A DNA stretch of 64,000 bases from Ophiodon elongatus (taxonomy: Eukaryota > Chordata > Actinopteri > Perciformes > Hexagrammidae). The stretch spans positions 62,001 through 126,000 of the forward strand of contig JACSYO010001810.1 of NCBI GenBank assembly GCA_016806645.1, given 5' to 3'. The notes under the pieces are model-generated. The model was not told the origin of the DNA. It searched no databases and saw only the letters and a program-made list of their open reading frames with translations. The translations under genes were made by a program, and so were the position numbers. This document shows, in pieces, positions 50,821-61,164 of the stretch (the first letter of the stretch is position 1; each line of letters begins with the position of its first letter).

Positions 50821-53800
50821 CGTGTGTGTTAAGTCGAGGGGAGTATTGTCATTGGTAATAACAAACTGTTTCCAAAACTTGAATCTATTGTTAAAAGCAT
50901 TCGTCAATCCACAGAAAATTAATCAACAATTTTCATCAGTTGATCAAAAATGATTTTTTGTTGTGAGTTCCAGCTTCTCAAATGTGATGATTTGCTACTT
51001 TTCTCTGTTCTTTGTTGTTTTAAATCAAATAAAAAATGTTTTAAGTTGGCACAAGCTATTTAGAGACTTCATTTAGGACTTTTGGGTATTTATTACAGCT
51101 TGTATGGCTGTAGACTCTGTCTTGTTCACCATTTTATAACATTTTATAGATAGAAAAAAAATGGACAAACTAATCAACAGTAAAGAATGACCATTGCAGG
51201 TCTGTCTGCACCACATGGAAATCTGGCCGTCGGGAGAAGGACCAAATTTTTCCAGAAATGTCTCAGAATTACAGTATTTCTAACACAATGCTGAAAACAC
51301 TGATGAGTAATAATAAGAATACAGAAAGAGCTCACACTAAAATGTGGAGGGAAAAGTGGGACAGCAGATACATGTGGAGACAGAAGCCAGCAGTGACAGT
51401 GTATGATAGATGTAGCGAGACGGATATGACAGATGGAGAGAGGAGAAAAAGGAGAATGTTTGATGACTTATACCCATCCGCAATGAAAGGAAGATAGATT
51501 GCTTCCATTTACAGTGGAAGCAAGACTTCCTTTAGAATGGCTTCCCTGTGGGTCTGAACATCTGCGGCCATCTCTTCTGTCCTCCCATGGTTTGTGTCCG
51601 TCCCGTCACTTACGTAGTCAAGTTAACATTAACCACGATCTTTTCCTCAACCTAACTAAGTGGTTTTGTGGACTAAACCTAACTTCTTGTGAAGACGAAA
51701 GCTTATTTTGAAAAGATGCTAAGCATCCGTCACTGAGACGAGCAAATCTGACCCTAAAGGAGTACGAAGAGCCTCAAATTTGAAGCGTATTGCCACTGAC
51801 CAAGCTGCATTATTTGATGCATCGGTGTGAGAATCAACAGAAGGCAATTGGTTGTTAGAGTCAATGATCCGTGCTTCCACCTCCACTCACTCAACAACAT
51901 ACCTGTAGACACACTGTACAGCGTACTCTACCCACACTTCCTCTTTTTCTTCAGAATCACATCCTGCTCAAATATATTCACTCACGTTGTTTCAGGTTTT
52001 TTTTCTTGAGTCAGTCACAGTTCATTTGCGGCTTGCAGCTTGAGTACCGTGCAGCTGATAACATCACACAAGCAGTGATTCAGTGTCACATTCTCTGGGT
52101 GAATAGCAGGTACAGTGAGAGGGAAAGAATGTATTTCCTCTGGGCAAACATTTATTTTCTCGCTCTCCTTTCCCCCTGCATCACGGTTTGTGGACATAAC
52201 ACACAGCTCTGATATTGTCTTCGGTTTCGAAGGATTCTTGCCTGTGCTGAAGAAGAATCATAAGTCTGGAAGTGCAATCAGCGAGGAGGCATGAGAGATG
52301 GGGGAAGAGAGGCACCAAATCGCCCTGAGATTCTTGAAGACTGTGCCAAATGTTCAGCTCAAGGGCTGGCTATCTATTCTCTACCCATATGCTCTTATAT
52401 TAGTGTGGGATAAGGTCTGCAAGCATGCACGGCAAGCTGAAAATAATAAGAAATGCAGTCCCAATGAGCACAAACCCCACATAAACCAAGAGACTATTGC
52501 CTGAAGCAAGTCAGGTCTGGTATTGTACTTGTAGGGTCAAGGTTTAGTACTTTGAAAAAGTATTGATCTTTTTAAAAAATCAGTTTTTGAAACTAAATAT
52601 CTGTACACTTTATAGGGTACAAAACACATGCATGAATCCCGAGGTCATTCATTTGTTATCCATTAAGTGTTAACTAATCACATATACTCTGTGACTTTAT
52701 CATTTCTTAATAGTGAGGAACAAGAATTCATGATACTTTCTGAATTCATTCATGCATTAAACCATCATGAGTACCCAATCATATGTTTTGTTCCCTTATT
52801 ATGAAGGTGTTTCTTAAGAGATCATAATAAACACATTGTTTTTCTCAGTAGCTTTTAAACTTCTTCAGTTTTCATTTGAAACCAGATAAGACTTTGTTGA
52901 ATTTGTCACTACCTCTGGCTCTGTTGTTCTGCCAAGGTCACTCCAGCTGATGGCGAGGGCGAGGAAGACAACACCACTCACCGAGACAAGAGGTCGTAAT
53001 CAGAGAAAGCGAAGCTATAATCAAACAAAGACCGCTGGCAGAAAACAGAAAAAAAGCGTGACAAAAGAAAAGAAGAAAAAAATCATCGCGAGGGAGCAAG
53101 GAATTTCACAGAAATACATCTGAAGGAAACCTTTAATCTTACAGGGCGAAAGGGACAAAGGGGAGCTATGTGGATGAGAATTTAAGATAAAAAAGAGAGT
53201 ACAGACATGAGAGAGGTGAACGGAATGAGGAGACAGACGGCAGGATGGTGTAGATGGAGGGCTGCATGGTGGTGGTATTTTCAACATGTTCTAATTAGGG
53301 CCAGCACATCAAACATGGGCTGTTGCAAATAACGCCCTCTCTGTTTATCGGAGTGAGAGAAAAGTTGGTGGATGCCAGAACAATTTTGTGGAAACCCAGA
53401 CTTAAATATGCTGTATAAAGAAGGGGATTTGGTGTGTACAGCATACGGAAATGAGGACAGAATTGAGTAAATTCCTTCTTACGTAAATCTTTTCCGCATG
53501 AAAGATTCTTCCTGTAAGCTCGAGGGGGTTTCTCCCATCCTGTCTTCAGCCAGCTCACTGGGTTGAGGAGGGCTGAGGAAGAAAATAGGGAAGAGATGAG
53601 TTGTTTCTGAAGGCAGGGTGAGGACTAAGGGAGGATAATATCAGACTGTCTCTCCTCATATTTGCTTGTATTCTGGGAAGGTTCTGCTGGCCACTCGCCA
53701 CCTTATAATACTGGTGGCTGGGACTGTCAAATCTGTCCATTTTAATGAATCCCAGCAGATTAACAAAGACATTTATTCTAATCCAGGGGACACTCAACTA

Positions 53801-56312
53801 AACTTAATGGTCTTTTCATTCACCAATCAGATGCAGCATATGACGAACGTGTGTCCTACCAGGGAGCTTCATATCATTGTGATCACCTGGTAGGCCGTGT
53901 GTGTTTGAATTACAGCATTGTTTTGAAAATGTGTCCAGGAGAGTTTTGCCATTTTGCCTGTTCTACTGTGATGAACAAATTGTTCCCTGCCTCTTTTCAT
54001 GACTTTGATAAATATTCATCTTGCTGTCCTGCTGCAGTGCAGTGTGTTACAGAGCTGAGCTGTGAGGGATATTGATGAGCTCTGGGTCTGAGGATGCTCA
54101 AATCACACAGCAATCAGGCCTCATCATGGCTCCTCTGGCCGGGCAATCAGTGCAGGATTAACACTCAGGTACATCTCGCCTCCTTTTTTTAAAAAAATAG
54201 GGCATGACATTATCCAGCCATTAGATGGGTAAACCCATCGTTGTGTGGCGTTTCACATACTGATGGGATGCATTGTGATGTTTTCTAAGCTCTGCTCAAG
54301 AGACGGAAAGTCTAATCCAACACAGAGGCGTTCAGTGGCATCCGGTATGTGATGGGACAGTGGAGCCACTTGTATGCAGTAACACACTTCCAGCCAGAGA
54401 AATCAGATGGGAGTGGGATTGAGCAAGCTTTTAAATGTGTCTTGGGGGCTGGATAGTGGCGGTGATTATCCGAAGAATCATGACAGGAATTCAATAACAG
54501 GCTTTTGTCCTGTGAAATTTCACTCTTCCCATAAGGATCTTTCTGTTTTTGCCTCACTTTCCGCTCCCTCCTCTCTTCTCTATCCCTCTGCTCCTCTGGG
54601 GGGAATGAGTTAAAAGCATAATACTGGGAGTACTTGAGTGCTGAGGATACCTCTTGAATGCTAAACAGTCTTATCAAATAGCACACTGCAGCAGAGGATC
54701 TTAGGTACTGATGGGCAGTGAGCAGTGAGCAGTCATCTGACAAGTCTGCATACTTTAAGCTATACGTGTACCTTTGAAACTCAATCTACAGAAGGCTTCA
54801 AAACATTGAAATCATTAGCAAATTGAGTTTCCTCTCTGCGATGGAGAAGATAGAGATTTTTGGGAATTCTTATTGCTCGTAAGTGTAATCCTATAAGACA
54901 TTTATGAGAAACGTTTCCTCATGGAGCTTAAAACAGCCATGCAAAGCTTTCAGCAACTTAATATTTCACTGTTTTGGTTCTCTGGCTGCACATATAACTG
55001 TGATCGAGTGGGATCACTTTCACATACCACAATAAAAAGACTGTAAACTAGTTTATAGACAAATTGAGTGAAAGCTATACTGCCTATCCTAAAATGGGTA
55101 AAGGTAAACAAGTGTTTGTTAAAAGTAGAGACATGCAAAGACCAAGAATTTGGTGACCAAAAGAGTCAAAATGAAGGACTTATTTGTCTGCTTTGCAACA
55201 TAAAGTGATGCAAATCATGTGCGAAAACAGTCTGATATTTCGATTGAAAAGTCATCTTATTTCAATTCATTTGTTTGTTATATTTGAATCACCAAACAAA
55301 TAAAAGATGTAGTAAACAAGTCTGAGGAGTGAAACCAGGCTCTAATGCAGCAGAAAAATGCAACATAATTCCTTGCAGACTCTACTGGTTAATGTATATC
55401 AGGCTGCAGTCTTTCTGCCCCCTAGTGGTCAGTATGTTTGTCTTGCAGCTTTAAACAAACGCTGAGAGAGGGTTGTGAATTGTATTGAGTGTATTGTTTC
55501 TTTCTCTCTTAAAATGAAAAGATTCTCACTATTTTTACCAAACACATCAATATATGCATTGTTCATGAATTGCAAAAACAGAAAAAGGGTATTAAATGTA
55601 TAAAATGTGTAAAGCAAACTGTTTGAAAAACAATGAGTAAATGACAAAATGCATATCATACTTATACATGGTACTTGAGTTAGAAGGTACATCTGTATCT
55701 ACAAAACTTTCATGGCATCAGTGGTAGAGATGCTAAAAATATTATTGATTATTATATTATATATTAATAACCGTTTTTGCAAAAACGCCTAAAGATGTCT
55801 GATTCCAGCCTCTAAAATGTAAATGTTTGCTTGTTTCATTAGTCTTCTGTCACAGATGTATCTACATCTTTCCCAATTTTCCAAAAATGTTCTTAGATAA
55901 ATCTGATTTATTGAGAAAATAATCTGGATCCTTTTCCATGATAAAAATAATTGATGGCTGCAGCCCCGGTCTATGGACTCCTCAATTTCTCTCAGAGACT
56001 TTGCGAGTTGAAGTGTAAATTGACACATCTTTTTAATTTGGTCTCGGATTAAAATATGATCTGTTGATTCACCTGTTTGTTTATCATGCAGTGTGAAAAC
56101 ATCTACTATTAACACACCTACTTGGCATTCAGGGCACAGATATCGTGAAATGCTTTCAAATTACAGTCCCTCTTTCTCACACATACACTCCCCCATACGC
56201 AGACAAAACATTTCATCTGTATAACACTCTGCCTACACTGTTCCTTTTTTGGGCTCAAATGAGAAGCACAGTGCGGCTGTGGGATGACTGCGTGTGCAGG
56301 AGGACAGGACAC
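50821..56312. other. Intergenic, no supported gene
   Basis: ORFs of up to 143 codons (for example minus 54743-54312) show no domain, splice context or conserved motif. The 51630-51680 stretch (cctcaacctaactaagtgg) is a repeat-like fragment. Confidence 0.45.
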
Positions 56313-56321
56313 TGTGTGTGT

Positions 56322-56397
<76 letters not shown>
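56313..56397. repeat. Long (GT)n microsatellite
   Basis: About 42 GT units. Lies 179 bp from an equally long (CA)n run in inverted relation. Confidence 0.95.
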
Positions 56398-56400
<3 letters not shown>

Positions 56401-56573
56401 GACAAAACCATTTCCATCCTCCAACTCTGTCGTAATTATACATAACAGTCTTTTCAGTCAACGATGCTAAATAACAGCACAGTTCAGACAGAAAACAGAA
56501 GACAGAGAGCAGAAATAGCAAACTTTCTCTCTGCCCCCCATCTCGACTTCTCGCACAAACGCACACACTAACA

Positions 56574-56576
<3 letters not shown>

Positions 56577-56656
<80 letters not shown>

Positions 56657-56661
56657 ACACA
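56577..56661. repeat. Long (CA)n microsatellite
   Basis: About 42 CA units with one ta interruption. Inverted partner of the run at 56313-56397. Confidence 0.95.
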
Positions 56662-57285
56662 GCATTGTAAGAGAACCTCAGTATAAAGATTTAATGAAAC
56701 TGTAGGAGATGTCGCCTGGTGGGCCTTAAATGTTTAAATGTTGCTATTTCTTACTGGTACCATGGGAAGAGAGAGTTTCCTGTGGTAATCCCTATGTCAG
56801 TGGTATTCTTCCTGCTCCTTGGCCACAACAATTTCCCTGAGGCATAAATACATAAATGTTTGTATTATGTAAGCTTTGCATAACCCAAGAGCTGCTAATG
56901 TGCAGAGCTATGGGAGCTGTAAATGTGCCAAAAACTGAGAGTGATGCATGAGCAACACCAGAAACCAGAAAAAAAAAACACCTCACAAATAAAAACTGGC
57001 AGAAAAGGAGTTGTAAAATATTGAGAAAGACAACTTAAAGGGTGTTGTACCATGTGTTGTGAGCATTGTGCCACCTGTTCATAGATCAGTAGTGCTCCTG
57101 GGGGGTTTCGGGGGAGCTCAATGCACAGAGAGCATTGTAGGTAAGGCTCCGGTGCAACCAATTTGGTAACAGGCAGCAGAGGAAGGAGACATCTTGGACG
57201 AAACCTGGCTTGAGGCTTAATTTAACATCTAAGAAAACAGTGACATAGATTGTATCTGACAGCCACCACCCACTCACACTCAACT

Positions 57286-57286
<1 letters not shown>
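56662..57286. other. Intergenic, no feature seen
   Basis: No open frame or repeat recognised. Confidence 0.5.
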
Positions 57287-57343
<57 letters not shown>

Positions 57344-57356
57344 ACACTTATTTTCA

Positions 57357-57393
<37 letters not shown>

Positions 57394-57416
57394 TCTCTCT
57401 CTCACACTTATTTTCA

Positions 57417-57458
<42 letters not shown>

Positions 57459-57475
57459 ATCTCTCTCTCTCTCCT
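57287..57475. repeat. (CT)n satellite with 60-bp higher-order unit
   Basis: The CT run contains ctcacacttattttcacact at 57341-57360 and again exactly 60 bp later at 57401-57420, so the (CT)n tract plus spacer has been duplicated as a unit. Confidence 0.95.
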
Positions 57476-57890
57476 CTGTTGCTATCTGACAGATACACAC
57501 ACATTTACAAAACGTGATGTTCATCCCCCTTGAGCTGCAATCTAGGGCGATCATGCATAAATAAAAAAGATCCATTAAGAAGTTCAAAGGAAACCACAAA
57601 AAATGACTGTAGCTGGCAGTCAAGTTGTACCACTACCCAGCCACCAGATATGTATGTTGCAGGCTGTTTGCGGAGCTCTGGGTGCCTGCAGGCCTATATA
57701 ACCGTTGAGAAGTACACCCAGGAACTCCAGTTGGCTGATTTGCATGTGTGACGTTTTGTGATGCTTTCATACGGGTCGAGGGAAACTCCCACGCTGGGTC
57801 CAGAGTTGTTCACTATTTATTGTACTGTCAGTATATAATGTGTTCCAGGGTCAGTATACAGAACAAATTAGACAGAAGGGCATCAGGCAA
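57476..57890. other. Intergenic, no feature seen
   Basis: No gene recognised. Confidence 0.5.
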
Positions 57891-58085
57891 CGCAACTAAG
57901 TACATTTACTCAAGTACTTTATTTACAATTTTGAGGGAGTTGAACTTCACTTGAATATTTTCAAATGATGCTACTTAACGTTTTGCTACCAATACTGACT
58001 ACATATCAGAGGCGACTATTACTCCACCACATATATCTGTGAAACACATGATCTACTTATAGAATATGATGCATCGTTATAGATT
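57891..58085 (+). mobile_element. Dispersed 'gtacatttactcaagta' repeat, copy 2
   Basis: Shares its opening (actaagtacatttactcaag, tacttta) and the order of later blocks (tgaatattttc, atgctactt, catatcagaggcg, tactccaccac) with the copy at 39908. Confidence 0.55.
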
Positions 58086-59848
58086 AAAGGCCCTGCATAC
58101 CCATACGGGTGTTTTCAGTTATTGTTGTGAATAGACCAGCTCAGGTGGGAGCGGTACAAAGCTATACTATACTAATAAGAATGATAAAGTTGTAACTTGT
58201 CCTGCAAAAAAGCAACAACAGACTGAGAGAGATCACCCACACAGTCCTGACAAAAAGGCAATAATAGAAAATACCTGCGGTGTGGACCATGACTTTGTAG
58301 AGTCTTTGAGCTACATAACAGTTAAACAATATTTTGTATCCAGCTCCATCTCAACCAGCTGCATTGAAACTTGCTTTTAGTTTGACTATTTTTACATTGT
58401 GGTATTGCTCCTTGTATTTCAGTAAAGATAGACAGTTAAAAATCACAGTATTTTTTGTTTAATGCTGGTACAAGAGTGTTTCACTCACAGCTACTTTATA
58501 CAAAACACGAGAGCAAATTAGCTGATATGACGCAAACAAGAGCAACACAGCTATTGTTCATTTCAGGGATAACAGGTTTAAGGGAGTAGGCCTGAGTCTG
58601 TTTCCAGCATTTGGACAACATTACAAAAAATTGTCTGCACAAACCATGCAGGATGAAAGAAATTACCTGATTAGTGTCTCATATTGTGTCTCATATTGGT
58701 TATGTTAACTTTTTTCATTTTTCCAAATACACATTATATTGTCATTTACACAGAAATGTTGTAATGAGTAATGAATAACTCCTGTTTTTTGTCCTCAGTC
58801 ATCATGGGCTTATGCATACATCACAAAAAACATTCTACAAATTCAACTTGCATTGTCACTATGCTCTAAGTAACCGATGCCGATCCCACTGAGGGTACAG
58901 CTTTCACACAGAGCATTTGCATATTTTAAAGCGCGTCTGATGTCCTTTGTTTGCAGCCAGAGTGGTTGATCAAAAAGCTTTGAGCTACCAAATAGCCATA
59001 ATAGCAGATCAATAGGAGGCTCTTAATGCAATCATTAGAGAGGGCGTATGACCATGGATGAGAATAGATTTCTGTTAGTCCCTGACACTGTCTGTATTGT
59101 TGTAGTTACACGTCATGCACAAGCCAGATGTCACAATATTCATGTGTGTGGTCATTAACATGAACATGAGTCAAATCTTTAAGTCATGAGTCCATGCACA
59201 GACAATGCATCTTTTTTAAAACGGCACGGAAGTCAAGCTGCAGGATATCAGCGCTTTTCAAAAGTGTAATTTACGAGCGGCAGAATAAGGAGGACAACGA
59301 GTACAAAAGGAGGAGAACAATAGTGCTACTGTTCGACAAATAATGGGTAACGGCTGGCATCGTGTAGCTGTAGGCCTGTAGACTGAGCTGATACAGTCAG
59401 TGCTTTGGTGTCATCTAGTGGTCAATAAAGAAACATTGATCACAGCCAACTACATTGTTGTCTGGTCAAAGGGAAGCACTACATCTTTGTACAGCCCAAA
59501 ACTCTGCTTGATAGAAAGAAACAGGAGTTGGATGAATAGGTGTTGGTCAGCGATGTCACTATTTTCTAGTAAAAGCTCCCTTCTCCAACACAAAAGAAAA
59601 CACCCACCATAAATTCCATTTATAACATCCAATACACCAACGTACTACTTTGTACAGTACAGTGCTATATATTTATTCATAATTAACACTTAGTATGCCC
59701 TTTCCTTAGCCATGCTAGAGGCTCCGGGAGGCTTTATTCAGGCACAACATGCTAACATGCATGAGATATAGACAGTATATATGTATTATGTATGTGGATA
59801 TCTATGTAGGCCTATGTATTATATCACAAAGCTTGTGTTTGTCATGCC
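58086..59848. other. Intergenic, no feature seen
   Basis: No supported ORF, RNA gene or repeat. Confidence 0.45.
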
Positions 59849-60072
59849 GCTCTCAGTGGTGGAGCGGGTCGTCCTTCAATCAGAGGATTGGCGGTTCAAT
59901 CCCCGGCTCCGCTAGTCCATATCGATGTGTCCTTGGGCAAGACACTTAACCCCAAATTACTCCCACAGGCGGTACCATCAGTGTGTGAATGGGTGAATGA
60001 CATGTAGTGTTAAAGTGCTTTGAGTGGTCAGAAGACTAGAAAAGTGCTTTACAAGTATAAGTTAATTTACCC
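59849..60072 (+). mobile_element. tRNA-derived SINE, head intact
   Basis: The head at about 59849-59915 looks like a tRNA gene. An A-box-like tctcagtggtggagcgg is followed by a perfect B box ggttcaatccc (59893-59903). The body has gtccttgggcaagacactta, gtgtgtgaatgggtgaatg, aaagtgctttgagtggtcag and aagactagaaaagtgctt. It is not a functional tRNA: the CCA-proximal stem does not close and the SINE body continues directly. A diverged copy lies at 1474-1717 in the other orientation. Confidence 0.8.
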
Positions 60073-60462
60073 TGTTTACTTTTTTCGTTTAGCATGTCAG
60101 CATGCTAACATATGCTAATTAGTACTCAACATAAACAGCAGAGGCTGATGGGAATGTTTTTAGTTTTGTAGGCTTTTAGTCATAAACCAAAATATTGGAC
60201 TAATTAAAATATTCAGCAGATTAAAACTCTCTAGAGTCAAGTTACTAGTGTGGCTGCTAAAAATATGATTTGATCAGGATTAAAATACTAAGGATGACAC
60301 AAGCTAGGCTATATATCCAAACAATGTATTTTTCATGGATGGTTGTTCAAATTGTCTACATATTGTAGTGTTTAACGTATATGTTGATCAAATCCCCTTT
60401 ACTCCCTACTCCCTCTGCCTGGCTTTGTACCACCAATAAGCCAATAAACTCTGTGGTAGGCT
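60073..60462. other. Intergenic downstream of the JAM-like gene
   Basis: No feature recognised. Confidence 0.5.
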
Positions 60463-61164
60463 ATTTTTGTTTCATCTTTCTTTATTGAACAATACATAGA
60501 CTCATCAAAAGAGTATCAAAGATTTTAAAAGCTTCCAAAGCACCGTTCAGTGTGTGCAGACACCCGTTCATCTGTCGCTCAATTCACATTTGAATTCATA
60601 CAGCCAAAGATTAAACAATTATGAGATCAACACAATAAGTATATAACAAAAATGACAAAGAGAAACAAATATTTCCTCATATAAATCAACATCTTTGCAT
60701 CTAAATATAAAACGAAAGGCAATAAGAAGGATACAATCTATACAGTCGCTCAGCATTTGTCAAGTGTGGATGAATAACAGTTACTTGCATACAGGTGGCG
60801 TAAGAGAGCTAAAACGTAGCGTGAAGTGCTGAACTTGGCTCCAAAAGTCTGATATGAGTTGGAAAAATACTCTAAAAACAAGATTAAAAAAAAGTTTTAC
60901 ATGTAATAGCATTTGAGTTAAACCCATATTTACAGAACTGTAAGTTTGTAGTAGATATAAAAGTAGGAACTGTCTTCCAAGCTATAAACCTATCAATGCC
61001 AGAGTTTAGGAAGCACCGAGGTTTTAACTCTTTTTATCTGAAGATCTGTCCGTCCCAGAAAGCAGTGAGCAGCCGTCCTAAGGGTTCTGGATGGCTTGAA
61101 GTCAAAGTGAGACAGTGTTTCACCCTCAGATCATGAAGGAGTGAGTTTGTTTGTAGTGCTTGAT
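60463..61164 (-). CDS. JAM-like gene: last exon (tail, stop, 3' UTR)
   Basis: Acceptor ctgtag precedes IKHYKQTHSFMI and a TGA at 61128-61126. The final SFMI fits the class II PDZ ligand that ends JAM proteins. The 3' UTR runs from 61125 to about 60463; that end is estimated from the polyadenylation signal. Confidence 0.85.
60481..60486 (-). terminator. Polyadenylation signal of the JAM-like gene
   Basis: tttatt on the plus strand, AATAAA in the gene sense, about 640 bases after the stop codon. Cleavage is expected 10-25 bases further, near 60460-60470. Confidence 0.6.

Noticed and set aside
54312..54743. 143-codon minus-strand ORF
   Set aside because: No domain, no splice context and biased composition; length is compatible with chance in 64 kb.
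59849..59920. Functional tRNA gene
   Set aside because: A and B boxes are present, but the acceptor stem does not close and SINE body sequence follows directly; it is a SINE head.
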